Part shown: in pieces, positions 16,464 through 24,926 of the stretch | Layout: the number at the start of each line of letters is the position of its first letter | Numbering within the stretch: the first letter of the stretch is position 1 | Assembly (NCBI RefSeq): GCF_003094615.1 | Contig: NZ_QDKO01000020.1 | Coordinates: 1 to 64,000, forward strand | Direction of reading: 5' to 3' | Source of the DNA: Caulobacter radicis | GTDB taxonomy: Bacteria > Pseudomonadota > Alphaproteobacteria > Caulobacterales > Caulobacteraceae | DNA: 64,000 nt | Translations under genes and position numbers: made by a program | Notes under the pieces: generated by a model | What the model was told of the DNA's origin: nothing | Seen by the model: only the letters and a program-made list of their open reading frames with translations | Database searches by the model: none

Positions 16464-16500
16464 GAGCGAACGCTCCGGCTCGGAGCCACTCCCCATAGAT

Positions 16501-16636
16501 CCCGTCATTCCCGCCCTTGTGGCGGGAACCCCTCTATCGGCCGCAGGTGCGGATGGGGCGGCGTGCTGAGCACGCCGCTTGCAACGCCCGTGCAAGCGGA
16601 ACCAGGGGTTCCCGCCACAAGGGCGGGAATGACGGG
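16501..16636. repeat. Intergenic element with perfect 33-bp inverted repeats
   Basis: The arms at 16501-16533 and 16604-16636 are exact reverse complements over 33 bp, around a 70-bp centre. The arms begin CCCGTCATTCCCGCC, and a degenerate half-copy lies near 36420-36450. It separates convergent transcripts (the gene ending at 16463 and sctP ending at 16670) and should form a very stable hairpin in both RNAs. Confidence 0.7.
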
Positions 16637-16669
16637 CGTGATTGGAGTGATGGGGAGAGGCGCGCAAGC

Positions 16670-17329
16670 TCAACGCACCCTCCGGATCAGGCTTTCCGGA
16701 TCCAGCCCGTCGTCGGCCTCGACGAAGAGGTCCGCCAGCGCCAGGCCGCGCACTTCGAGCCGCTTGCGCAGGGCCTCCAGCGCCTTGGTCAGTTCGGGCG
16801 TGGCCTCCGGGCGGGCGGCCAGGGTCAAGGACAGCGAGCCGTCGGGGGCGCGCGACAGGCCAAGGCCGGTCAGCAGCGAGGCCTTGTCGGCCATGCCCAA
16901 GGCGAGCGTCTTGCGGTCACCGCCGGAGGCCAGCCAGGCCTTGTCCATGGCGGCGGTGAAGGCCTCGATATCGGCCGCGGTCGCGCCGGGCGACGACACG
17001 GGCGCTTCGACCGCATTGCCGGCCGACTTGCTCAGCGCCGACAGGGCGTCGACGCCCGTGGCCTCCTGGCCGCCGGCCAAGTCCTGGAAGTCGCGGGCCG
17101 GGCCCAGCAGGGCAGACAGGTCGACCTTGCCGTCGTCCTCGTCGCGTTCGGTTTCCTTTTCCCGTTCGGCGCGCGCGCCCTGGCGGGCCTGCGGCTCACG
17201 GCGCTCGGCGGCCTGCTGAAGCAGGGCCTGGAACTCCGATCCGCGCCAGGGCGTGGGCGGCTCGCTCGAACCACGCGGGCCGGAGGTGCTGGGACGCTCG
17301 GGGGCGGCGTTGTCGCGGATGGTGGTCAT
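16670..17329 (-). CDS. sctP: Probable T3SS needle-length/substrate-switch protein SctP (YscP/FliK-like)
   Basis: The 219-residue product sits directly after sctO, the standard place of sctP. Its N-terminal half is Pro/Arg/Glu-rich and low in complexity (residues 1-70), and its C-terminal part has a FliK-like pattern (GSLSLTLAARPE, TKALEALRKRLEVRGLALADLFVE). SctP proteins are poorly conserved and act as molecular ruler and substrate-specificity switch. This one is short for a ruler, implying a short needle if the function holds. The start overlaps sctO by 4 bp. The call rests on position plus composition. Confidence 0.65.
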   Translation of the reverse strand: MTTIRDNAAPERPSTSGPRGSSEPPTPWRGSEFQALLQQAAERREPQARQGARAEREKETERDEDDGKVDLSALLGPARDFQDLAGGQEATGVDALSALSKSAGNAVEAPVSSPGATAADIEAFTAAMDKAWLASGGDRKTLALGMADKASLLTGLGLSRAPDGSLSLTLAARPEATPELTKALEALRKRLEVRGLALADLFVEADDGLDPESLIRRVR

Positions 17330-17805
17330 CGGAAGCTCCTGAAGGCGCCGGCGTCCTCGATCTCGAGCTGCTCGCGGGCCTCGCGGTCGGCGGCGACCAG
17401 GGCGCGGGCATGGTCGAGACGACCGTTCATGGCGTCGAAGCGGCCCTGGGCGCGGGCCAGGGCCTGAATGGCGGCGGCCAGATCCTCGCGGGCCAGATCC
17501 AGCGCCACGGCCTCCTGGTCACGCAGGCGCTGGTCGGCGTCGCGGGCCACGGCGACGGCCTCGCGCCGGGCCAGGGCGGACGCCACCAGATGGGCCGCGC
17601 CCGACAGGCCGCCGGCGAACCAGTCGTCGAGCCGGACCTTGGCGATGTCGTGGGCCTCGATCAGGCGGTCGCGGATCTCCAGCGCCTCTACGGCGTCGGC
17701 GACCTTGCGGCGGGCCTCGCCGGCCTCGCGCATGGCCTTCTCGACACGGCGCTCACGAAGCTTCACCACCGGAACCAGGGCCTGGACCTGGGCGCGGGCG
17801 GTCAT
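17326..17805 (-). CDS. sctO: T3SS stalk protein SctO (YscO/FliJ-like coiled coil)
   Basis: This 159-residue, charged, almost wholly helical protein has heptad-like patterns (VEKAMREAGEARRKVADAV, LDLAREDLAAAIQALARAQ) and lies immediately after the ATPase gene with a 4-bp overlap. Size, composition and place are those of SctO, the coiled-coil stalk that inserts into the SctN hexamer and links it to SctV. Sequence identity in this family is low, so position carries much of the weight. Confidence 0.8.
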   Translation of the reverse strand: MTARAQVQALVPVVKLRERRVEKAMREAGEARRKVADAVEALEIRDRLIEAHDIAKVRLDDWFAGGLSGAAHLVASALARREAVAVARDADQRLRDQEAVALDLAREDLAAAIQALARAQGRFDAMNGRLDHARALVAADREAREQLEIEDAGAFRSFR

Positions 17806-19139
17806 GCGACGGTCTCCGCCAGCGCCGACAGCGCCTCGTCGAAGGCGACGGCGTCGTGCGCGCCCTGGCGCAGCAGGTCGGTGATGCGCGGGCGGCGGGC
17901 GATGGCCTCGTCGGCCAGGGGATCGCCGCCGGGCTTGTATTCTCCGATCTGGAGGAGGAACTCGATCTCGGCGTACTTGGCCATCCAGCCGCGCACCTTC
18001 ATGGCGGCCGCCTGCTGCTCGGGCGAAGCGACGCGGGGATAGACCCGGCTGAGGCTGGCGGCGACGTCGATGGCCGGATAGTGCCCGGCCTGGCCGAGCT
18101 TGCGGGACAGGTAGATGTGGCCGTCGAGGATCGAGCGGACTTCCTCGCCGACCGGGTCGCCGCCCTCCTCGTCCTCGATCAGCACGGTGTAGAAGGCGGT
18201 GATCGCCCCGCCCTCTATCGAACCCGCCCTCTCAAAGAGCCGCGGCAGTTCGGCGAAGACCGACGGCGGAAAACCCCGGCGCACGGCCGGCTCGCCCACC
18301 GACAGGCCGATCTCGCGCAGGGCGCGGGCGAAGCGGGTGACGCTGTCCATCTGGAGCATGACCCGACGGCCCTCGGCCCGGAACCCTTCGGCGATGGCGG
18401 TGGCGACATGGGCGGCGCGCACCCGCTCCATGGCGGGGCGATCGGAGGTCGAGACGATGACCACCGAGCGGGCCAGGCCTTCCGGACCCAGGCAGTCGTC
18501 GAGGAACTCGCGCACCTCGCGGCCCCGCTCGCCGATCAGGGCGATGACATTGACGTCGCTGCGGGCGTGGCGGGCGAACATGCCAAGCAGGGTCGACTTG
18601 CCGCCGCCGGCCATGGCGAACAGGCCCACGCGCTGGCCCTCGCCCGTGGTCAGCAAGGCGTCGACGCAGCGCACCCCAGTCGCGAACGGCCGGGCGATCG
18701 GCGGGCGGGCCAGCGGATTGGGGGCCTCGCCATAGACGGGACAGGGGCGCAGCGGCCCGGTGATCGGGCCCAGGCCATCCAGCGGCTCGCCATGGGCGTC
18801 GAGCACGCGGCCCAGCAGCCCCTCACCTACCCCGATCTCGCTGCGGCGGGGGCCGGCCACCACCTCGGCGTCGACCGCCACGCCCTCCAGGCGCGACAGC
18901 GGGGTCAGGATCGCCGCCCCGCCGTCGAGGCCGACGACCTGGGCCTTCACGACGTGGCCGCCGGCGCGGTCGACGATCTCGCACTCCTGGCCGATGCGCA
19001 CATCGAGGCCCGTGGCGCGCACCGTCGTGCCGAACGCCTGGGCCACGCGGCCGCGCCGCTCGACGGTGCGCGCGCCGCGCAGGACGTCGCGCAGGCGGGC
19101 GTCGTTGGCGACTTCGGAAGGCGGGGCGTCGAAGCTCAT
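17802..19139 (-). CDS. sctN: T3SS ATPase SctN (YscN/HrcN/FliI family)
   Basis: This 445-residue protein is a close fit to the SctN/FliI family: a beta-barrel N-domain (about 25-100), Walker A AMAGGGKS (175-182), GERGREVREF, a Walker B region (RVMLQMDSVTRFARALRE), and FYTVLIEDEEGGDPVGEEVRSILDGHIYLSRKL. It separates substrates from chaperones and energises early export steps at the inner-membrane face. It overlaps sctL upstream and sctO downstream by 4 bp each. Confidence 0.95.
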   Translation of the reverse strand: MSFDAPPSEVANDARLRDVLRGARTVERRGRVAQAFGTTVRATGLDVRIGQECEIVDRAGGHVVKAQVVGLDGGAAILTPLSRLEGVAVDAEVVAGPRRSEIGVGEGLLGRVLDAHGEPLDGLGPITGPLRPCPVYGEAPNPLARPPIARPFATGVRCVDALLTTGEGQRVGLFAMAGGGKSTLLGMFARHARSDVNVIALIGERGREVREFLDDCLGPEGLARSVVIVSTSDRPAMERVRAAHVATAIAEGFRAEGRRVMLQMDSVTRFARALREIGLSVGEPAVRRGFPPSVFAELPRLFERAGSIEGGAITAFYTVLIEDEEGGDPVGEEVRSILDGHIYLSRKLGQAGHYPAIDVAASLSRVYPRVASPEQQAAAMKVRGWMAKYAEIEFLLQIGEYKPGGDPLADEAIARRPRITDLLRQGAHDAVAFDEALSALAETVA

Positions 19140-19735
19140 GCGGCGGCCTCGCCGGCCGGGGCGGCGAACACCGCCTCCAGGGCCCTAAGCTGGGTTTCGA
19201 GCCCGGCGTGGGTGCGGCCCGAGGGGGTGTCGAGCACGCAGTCGCCGGCCGCCACGTCGGCGTCGGCCATCACCTCGATACGGGCGTCGATCGACCACAG
19301 GCGGCGGGTCACCGCGCCGGCGGCCTCGGGCGCGACGCGGACGCGGATCGGCTCCTCGGGCAGCAGGTCGCGGGCCGCCTGCTCGGCCAGGGCGGCCAGC
19401 ACCTCGTCGGCGGCGAGGCCCGCGGCGATGCGGCGGACGATGTCCAGCGCCAGGGCGCCGGCGCTGGCCCGCAGGCGGTCGCGCTCGACCTGGAGGGCGG
19501 CGTGGACGCCGGCCAGCACCTGGGCCGTCTCGCGGGCGGCGGCGGCGGTTCCCTCGGCATGGCCCTGGGCGAAGCCGTCGCGCAGGGCGGCCTCGCGGGT
19601 CGCCTGGCGCAGGGCGTCGAGGGCGGCGGTCAGCTCGGCCGCGTCGCGCACCGCGCCGACATCCTCGCGGCGGATCACCGGCTGGTCGGTCAAAAGCGCG
19701 CCCGAGGGGCCGGAAGACAGGAGCAGATAGGTCAT
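19136..19735 (-). CDS. sctL: T3SS ATPase stator SctL (YscL/HrpE/FliH family)
   Basis: This 199-residue protein has a short N-terminus, a helical middle (ELTAALDALRQATREAALRDGFAQGHAEGTAAA) and a FliH/V-ATPase-E-like C-terminal domain (ALDIVRRIAAGLAADEVLAALAEQAARDLL, then IRVRVAPE). It anchors the ATPase to the sorting platform. Gene order sctK-sctL-sctN with 4-bp overlaps supports the call. Confidence 0.87.
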   Translation of the reverse strand: MTYLLLSSGPSGALLTDQPVIRREDVGAVRDAAELTAALDALRQATREAALRDGFAQGHAEGTAAAARETAQVLAGVHAALQVERDRLRASAGALALDIVRRIAAGLAADEVLAALAEQAARDLLPEEPIRVRVAPEAAGAVTRRLWSIDARIEVMADADVAAGDCVLDTPSGRTHAGLETQLRALEAVFAAPAGEAAA

Positions 19736-20301
19736 GCGGCGGCCTCCAGCGCGCCGGCCTCGAAGGCCATGAAGAGCCCGCGCGCGGCGTGCGCCGCGCC
19801 AAGGCCCCGGTCGGGATCGATCGCCAGCGGGGCGACCTGGAAAAGCTCGGAAAGGCGGGCGACGGCGGCGGGACGGCGTCCGACCTCGGCCAGCAGCACG
19901 CCCGCCCCGAGCGCGGAAAAAGCCTCGTCGTCGGCCAGCGCGGCCTGCGCCTGCGGGATCGCCGCCACGAGCCCCGGCGGCGAGGCCAGGACCGCGTCCA
20001 GGGCCGGCTCGCCGATGCGGCGGGCCACGCGCGCCAGGCGCCTGCCGTCGATGGTCCGCTGGAGGACCTCGGTGCAGGCGGCGGCGGCGGCGAAGTCGGC
20101 CAGGCGCGCGCGGCGTTCGACCGGCCAGGCCGCCCAGTCCGGCGCGGCGGCGACGTCGGCGAACGCCAGCGGCGTCTCGGCTCGCCCGTTCAGGCGCCGC
20201 GCCAGCCGCGCCGCGCGCGGGCCGACCGGCGCGGGCGCGCCGATCGCGTCCAGCAGGCGGGCCTGGGCGACCAGGCGCTGGCGGTCGGCGCGGGCGTTCA
20301 T
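19732..20301 (-). CDS. sctK: Probable T3SS sorting-platform adaptor SctK
   Basis: This 189-residue protein is rich in Ala and Arg and is helical throughout, with no membrane segment. It lies between sctJ and sctL with 4-bp overlaps on both sides, the position of sctK in Ysc-type operons. SctK links the sorting platform to the inner-membrane ring and has very low sequence conservation; the assignment here is mainly positional. Confidence 0.65.
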   Translation of the reverse strand: MNARADRQRLVAQARLLDAIGAPAPVGPRAARLARRLNGRAETPLAFADVAAAPDWAAWPVERRARLADFAAAAACTEVLQRTIDGRRLARVARRIGEPALDAVLASPPGLVAAIPQAQAALADDEAFSALGAGVLLAEVGRRPAAVARLSELFQVAPLAIDPDRGLGAAHAARGLFMAFEAGALEAAA

Positions 20302-21041
20302 GCGACGGGCGTCCCGGTCTCGGCCAGGGTCTTCAGCTTGCGGCGCGGCTTGCCCCGGCTGGTGCGGCTGAAGACATAGGCCCCCACCCCGCCGATGGCG
20401 GCGAGGATGGCGATGGCCGGCATGGTGAAGGAGCGGATCGGCGAGACCGGCGCGGCCGCCATCACCGGCTTGGCCGGGAACATCACCACCGTCACCTTGT
20501 CGTAGGGCAGGCCCTCGATGGAGTTGGTGACCAGCGCCTTGATCGAGCCCACCTGGCCGGAGAGGTCGACGTCGGGGTTGTGGCGGATGAACACCGAGGC
20601 CGAGGACGGCTTCTGCTGCTCGGCCAGGGGATCGGCCTCGGGCACGGCGATGTGCACGCGGGCCTGCACCACGCCGTCGATCGACGAGATGGTCTGGCTC
20701 AGCTCCTGGGACAGGCCGTACATCAGCCGGGCCCGCTGCTCCATCGGCGAGGAGACGAAGCCCTCCTTCTTGAAGACCTCGCCCAGGCTCTCGAACTTGT
20801 CGCGCGGATAGCCCTGGTCGTGCAGGACGGCGACGGCCGACGAGAACTGCTCGGCGCGGGTCTTCAGCGCCCAGACCTTGCCGTCCTTGCTGCTCTTCGA
20901 AGCCGAGACATTGGCGTTCTGCAGCACGGCGACCATCTCGTTGGCCTCGCGCTCGGTGAGCCCGCCGTAGAGCTCCTTCTCGGCGCAGGCCGACAGGCCC
21001 AGGGCCGCGGCGACCAGGACGGCGGGCAGGATCTTGCGCAT
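20298..21041 (-). CDS. sctJ: T3SS inner-membrane ring lipoprotein SctJ (YscJ/HrcJ)
   Basis: This 247-residue protein has a lipoprotein signal (MRKILPAVLVAAALGLSAC, lipidated Cys19). The YscJ domains follow (ELYGGLTEREANEMVAVLQ; LYGLSQELSQTISSIDGVVQARVHIAVPE; SIKALVTNSIEGLPYDKVTVV), then one C-terminal membrane helix (about 202-220) and a basic tail. It forms the inner ring with SctD. I chose the ATG at 21041 over an in-frame GTG at 21050 because it gives a normal signal length. It starts just past the sctI stop. Confidence 0.93.
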   Translation of the reverse strand: MRKILPAVLVAAALGLSACAEKELYGGLTEREANEMVAVLQNANVSASKSSKDGKVWALKTRAEQFSSAVAVLHDQGYPRDKFESLGEVFKKEGFVSSPMEQRARLMYGLSQELSQTISSIDGVVQARVHIAVPEADPLAEQQKPSSASVFIRHNPDVDLSGQVGSIKALVTNSIEGLPYDKVTVVMFPAKPVMAAAPVSPIRSFTMPAIAILAAIGGVGAYVFSRTSRGKPRRKLKTLAETGTPVA

Positions 21042-21051
21042 GGCCGCCACC

Positions 21052-21453
21052 CTAGGCTTGCTGCCGGAACAGCTGCTGCAGGCCGTCGGACGTGCGGTTG
21101 GCGATGTTCGAAGTCAACTGGCAGTTGAACATGAACTCGTGGCACTGGACGGTCAGGCCGATCATCTCGCCGGGCGTGATCGCCGCGCCCTTGGCCTCGG
21201 CGGCCTTGGCGTGGGCGGCCAGGTTCGAGGCCTGGCTGTTGACGAACTCCAGCTGATTGAAGACGCCCTTCATGGCCGGGGCCAGGGCTTCGGGGCCGCC
21301 GAGCCCCGCCACCTGCGAGGCGCCGGCGGTGTGCAGGGCGTTCTGGAACTGGACGGCGTCGGTGAGGCTGGCGCCGTAGCCGACCTGGGCCACCTGCGGC
21401 GCGGCTTCCTGGGGCATGGCCAGGGCGGCCGCCGAAACGGGATCGAAGGACAT
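21052..21453 (-). CDS. sctI: T3SS inner rod protein SctI (YscI/HrpB-like)
   Basis: The 133-residue product has a variable N-terminus and a C-terminal amphipathic region (PGEMIGLTVQCHEFMFNCQLTSN, then NRTSDGLQQLFRQQ) that follows the YscI/HrpB rod pattern. It lies directly before sctJ and after the needle-like gene, as in many injectisomes. The rod polymer joins the export gate to the needle. Two Cys (in VQCHEFMFNC) are unusual for a rod subunit. Confidence 0.78.
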   Translation of the reverse strand: MSFDPVSAAALAMPQEAAPQVAQVGYGASLTDAVQFQNALHTAGASQVAGLGGPEALAPAMKGVFNQLEFVNSQASNLAAHAKAAEAKGAAITPGEMIGLTVQCHEFMFNCQLTSNIANRTSDGLQQLFRQQA

Positions 21454-21477
21454 GGCGTCCTCTCCTGAAAGACGCGC

Positions 21478-21786
21478 TTAGTTCTTGCGGGCCATGGTTT
21501 CGAGGGCGCGGCCGACGCTGTCGACCGAGGTGGATTCCGAGTTGGCCATGAAGTTCATGCGCAGGCTCTCGGCGGTCAGCTGGGCCATGACCGAGGGCTT
21601 GTCCTCGCCGCCGGGGCCGATCTGGTCGGAGAGCTCGGTGATCTTCACGGCCTGGGCGTCGAGCACCTGGCCCCACGCGTGGGCCATCGCCTCGAACCAG
21701 CTGCCGGGGCGGTTCTTGTTGTTGGAGCCGGCCAGGCTGGGCGCGACGGAGGCGCTGCTGAAGCCGGAAATGCTGCTGTCGGACAT
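21478..21786 (-). CDS. Probable T3SS needle subunit (SctF-like)
   Basis: This 102-residue protein without signal peptide sits between sctD and sctI. Its C-terminal half (KPSVMAQLTAESLRMNF, then SESTSVDSVGRALETMARK) lines up by eye with the conserved end of needle proteins such as MxiH: a Pro-led helix, a turn, and a terminal helix with Val/Ile repeats. The N-terminal 35 residues are Ser/Asn/Gly-rich. It is 15-20 residues longer than typical needles. A secreted cap or chaperone function cannot be excluded, but no better needle candidate exists in the operon. Confidence 0.55.
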   Translation of the reverse strand: MSDSSISGFSSASVAPSLAGSNNKNRPGSWFEAMAHAWGQVLDAQAVKITELSDQIGPGGEDKPSVMAQLTAESLRMNFMANSESTSVDSVGRALETMARKN

Positions 21787-21816
21787 GGTCGCTTCTCCTC
21801 GTATGGGATTGGAATT

Positions 21817-22998
21817 TCAGAACATCAGGCGGGTGGTGGCGCCGTCCTTCTCGACGACGACGGCCTGGCTCTCGACGCCGACGATGCGGTCGCCCGTAGG
21901 CAGGGTGGAGCCGGCGAAGTAGCGGGCGCCGTCGGCGGTGGCGACGTAGCCGGCGTCTCCGCCGACCACCGCCACCACGCGCTTGCCGGGGCCCTGGTCG
22001 AAGACCGCGCCGAAGCGGTCGCCGCCGGCGGCGCGGGCGACGTCGAGGTCGCGCAGGCCCTTGACGTCGTGCAGGGCGATCTTCTCGACCTTGGCCACCT
22101 CGTCGGAGGGGCCGGTGACCTGCACCCGCACGCGGCCCAGGCCGTTGGGACGGGCGGTGGCGGCCAGGCCGTTGGCCTGGAAGACGTCCTCGACGTTCTG
22201 GGCCAGGCCCTCGCTGGTGACGACCTCGACCCGGGCGGGCAGCTCGCGCGAGCTGACCAGGCGAGCCAGGCGGGCCTTCTCGGCGTCGCGGTTCAGCACC
22301 CCGGCGATGACAAGCTTGCCGTTCGCCTCGGGCTGCACGGCCAGGGCGCCGTAGCCCTCCTGGCGCAGGAGGGCGTGCACCTTGGAGGGACTGGCCTCCT
22401 GGTCGCCGAAGCGCGGCACGTTGGCCACCGCGTAGGTGACGCAGGCCAGGGCCGCGCCGAACACCAGGGCCGGCACGAGGTGGGGCGTGGAGCCGACCAC
22501 CTGGACGCCGCGGTCGAGCGTGCGGCGCAGCAGGCTGCGGCCGTCCTCGAAGAAGTCGCCCTCCTCCCGCGCCGGCGCGGCGGCTTCGGCGGCCGGACCC
22601 GAGGCGGCCAGCAGCCGCTCGGCCTCGCGCCAGCGGGGGCTTTCCTCGCGGCCCAGGGCCAGGGCGTTGTCGCCGACGATCAGCGGCACGTAGCAGGGCA
22701 GAACCGCGCGGGCCGGGGCCTCCAGCCGGTGGCCGAGCATCTCGACCTGGCCGGAAACCACCTCGATCTCGGCGGACTCCTCGCCGGCGGTCAGGCGAAC
22801 GCGCACGCCTCTGGCGCTGGGGTCGCGCAGGACGATGTCGGCGTCGAAGCCGTGGCCGAGCTCGGCGCTCTCGCCGGCCGGCAATGGCAGGACGGCGCCG
22901 GCGACGCGGCCGGACAGCACCTTGACGACCAGCGCCTCGGACGGCGTGGCGGCGGGAACTTCGGTCGGTTCGTCGGACAGCAGGGCTTGATCGGTCAT
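21817..22998 (-). CDS. sctD: T3SS inner-membrane ring protein SctD (YscD/HrpQ)
   Basis: This 393-residue protein has a cytoplasmic FHA-like domain (about 22-115), a linker, one membrane helix (about 173-193, LVPALVFGAALACVTYAVANV) and a periplasmic region with ring-building modules (residues 205-390, e.g. KVHALLRQEGYGALAV and GLRDLDVARAAGGDRF). Topology, size and position next to sctC are diagnostic. It links SctC to SctJ and the sorting platform. Confidence 0.88.
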   Translation of the reverse strand: MTDQALLSDEPTEVPAATPSEALVVKVLSGRVAGAVLPLPAGESAELGHGFDADIVLRDPSARGVRVRLTAGEESAEIEVVSGQVEMLGHRLEAPARAVLPCYVPLIVGDNALALGREESPRWREAERLLAASGPAAEAAAPAREEGDFFEDGRSLLRRTLDRGVQVVGSTPHLVPALVFGAALACVTYAVANVPRFGDQEASPSKVHALLRQEGYGALAVQPEANGKLVIAGVLNRDAEKARLARLVSSRELPARVEVVTSEGLAQNVEDVFQANGLAATARPNGLGRVRVQVTGPSDEVAKVEKIALHDVKGLRDLDVARAAGGDRFGAVFDQGPGKRVVAVVGGDAGYVATADGARYFAGSTLPTGDRIVGVESQAVVVEKDGATTRLMF

Positions 22999-23002
22999 GG
23001 GC

Positions 23003-24913
23003 CTAGCTCGGATTGGGGATGGGTTTCATCGTGCCGTAGGGTTCCGGCGCCGGGGGCGGCGCGGGCGGCAGCGGCTGGGCGGGCCCGCGCGGCGCCGACT
23101 TCGGCGGCGGCTTGCGGTCGGACGGCAGCTTGGGCGCGGCCGGCAGCGGGGCGTTCTCGAACCCGGACGCGGGCGCGTCATAGCGCAGGCCCGCCTGGGT
23201 GGTGGAGCGCGGCGCGGCGATCGAGGCCAGGCGCGGGGTGATCAGGAACATCCGCTCGATGCGGCCGCTGCTGCGCTGCTGCACCTTGAACAGGTTGCCC
23301 AGCACCGGGATGTTGCCCAGCACCGGGATCTTCTGCGAGCCGGTGGTGTCGGACTGCACGGTCATGCCGCCCAAGAGCAGGCTTTGGCCCTCCTGGATCA
23401 GGGCCTGGGTGTTGAGCGCGGCGCGGCGGACGACGGGGATGTTGTCGACGCTGGCGTTGGTCAGCGAGCCGTCCTCGATGGTCACCAGCATGCGGATGCG
23501 GGTCTGGGTTCCGTCGCGGGTGACGTGCGGGGTGACGCGCAAGGTGGTGCCGGCGGTGACATTGAAGAGGTCGACGTCGCGCTCGCCGGCCAGGCGGACG
23601 TAGAAGTCGCGGCTGTTCTCGAACACCGCCTCGACGTTCGACAGGGTGACGATCTGCGGCCGCGAGACGACCCGGGCCACGCCCTCGGTCTCCAGGGCGT
23701 TGAGGCGGGCGGCGAAATAGTCGCCGTTGCCGATGATCGTCGAGGCCAGCAGACCCTGGTAGGGCTTGGGCGAGGTGTTGCCGCGCACCAGGTTGCCGTC
23801 CTCCAGACCCGCCGGCGCATTGGGGCCGCGGCCGAACTGGATGCCGCCGTTGCCGTCGTCGAAGCGCCAGTTGACGCCCAGGTCGCGGGCCTTGGTGGTG
23901 TCGATGTCGATGATCGCCGCCTCGACCTCGAGCAGTTGCGGCTCGACGTCGAGGGCGCGGACCAGCTCCTCGTAGGCCGACATGCGCTCGGCCACGTCGC
24001 GGACGATGACGGCGTTGAGGCGGCTGTCGGCCTGCACCCGGATCGGGTTCTGCGGCGAGTAGACGCCGGTCTGCTCGTTGGCCAGCGGCATGCCGAGCGT
24101 CCCCTGCCCGTCCTGGCCGCCGTAGAAGGCGCCGCCGGGATTGGGCGTGCCCAGCGTCGCCAGGCCCTGGCCGCGCAGGCCCTGGACGGCGGCTGGGATC
24201 GGGGTCTCGCTGCGGGCGGCCGCGCCGGATCGTTCGTTGGGATCGGAGCTGACCAGCGAGCGGATGATCGAGGCCACGCCCGGAATGGTCACCTGGCGCG
24301 ACCCCACCGTCAGGTTCACGTCGTCGGCCCAGCCGTAGCGCAGGTAGAACACGCGATATTGCAGGGTCGGCGAAGCGGCCTCGGCCTGCACCCCGCCGCG
24401 GGCCAGCTCGTCGACCTGTTGCAGGAAGCGCGGCGCGCCGGTGGCCACCAGCATGTCGCCGGTGGCGCGCAGGGTGTTGCGATTGTCGAGCAGGCCAAGC
24501 TGCCGGGCGGCCCGGTCGACCCGCCGCGAGGCCGAGCCCGAGATCGGGAAGCTTCGGCTGGACAGCTGGGCGGCGGTGTAAACATAGGCCGCGCCGCCGT
24601 CGTAGTAGGTGACGAGGTCGAAGGCCTTGGCGATGTCGGCGTCGATCTTGGCGGCCGGGCCGCGGAACACGCCGTTGATGGTGCCGGCGACCTGCGAGGA
24701 GATCACCACCGGCACGCCGACCTGATTGTAGAAGTTCTGCAGGAATTGGGCGATCGGCTGCTCGCGCGCCGTCAGGTCGACGCTGCGCGCGCCCAGCGGG
24801 ACCTCGCCCGCCTGGACCTGGGGCGCCGTCGCGGCCAGGGCGGCGGCGACCGCCGCGGCCACGCCCATCCGGGCGGCGCGGCGAACAGCAGTTCTATCCT
24901 TCGGAAGCGACAT
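23003..24913 (-). CDS. sctC: T3SS outer-membrane secretin SctC (YscC/HrcC)
   Basis: The 636-residue protein has a signal peptide ending near VQAGE, N0/N1 domains (about 45-200; REQPIAQFLQNFYNQVGVPVVIS), an N3 domain with a flexible insert (VTIPGVASIIRS), then the secretin core (IDIDTTKARDLGVNWRFDDG; SRPQIVTLSNVEAVF; PHVTRDGTQTRIRMLVTIEDGS; LLLGGMTVQSDTTGSQKIPVLGNIPVLGNLFK shown in part). The tail is Pro-rich. A secretin rules out a flagellar export system. No SctG pilotin was recognised nearby. Confidence 0.93.
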   Translation of the reverse strand: MSLPKDRTAVRRAARMGVAAAVAAALAATAPQVQAGEVPLGARSVDLTAREQPIAQFLQNFYNQVGVPVVISSQVAGTINGVFRGPAAKIDADIAKAFDLVTYYDGGAAYVYTAAQLSSRSFPISGSASRRVDRAARQLGLLDNRNTLRATGDMLVATGAPRFLQQVDELARGGVQAEAASPTLQYRVFYLRYGWADDVNLTVGSRQVTIPGVASIIRSLVSSDPNERSGAAARSETPIPAAVQGLRGQGLATLGTPNPGGAFYGGQDGQGTLGMPLANEQTGVYSPQNPIRVQADSRLNAVIVRDVAERMSAYEELVRALDVEPQLLEVEAAIIDIDTTKARDLGVNWRFDDGNGGIQFGRGPNAPAGLEDGNLVRGNTSPKPYQGLLASTIIGNGDYFAARLNALETEGVARVVSRPQIVTLSNVEAVFENSRDFYVRLAGERDVDLFNVTAGTTLRVTPHVTRDGTQTRIRMLVTIEDGSLTNASVDNIPVVRRAALNTQALIQEGQSLLLGGMTVQSDTTGSQKIPVLGNIPVLGNLFKVQQRSSGRIERMFLITPRLASIAAPRSTTQAGLRYDAPASGFENAPLPAAPKLPSDRKPPPKSAPRGPAQPLPPAPPPAPEPYGTMKPIPNPS

Positions 24914-24926
24914 TCTGTCTCCGGGT

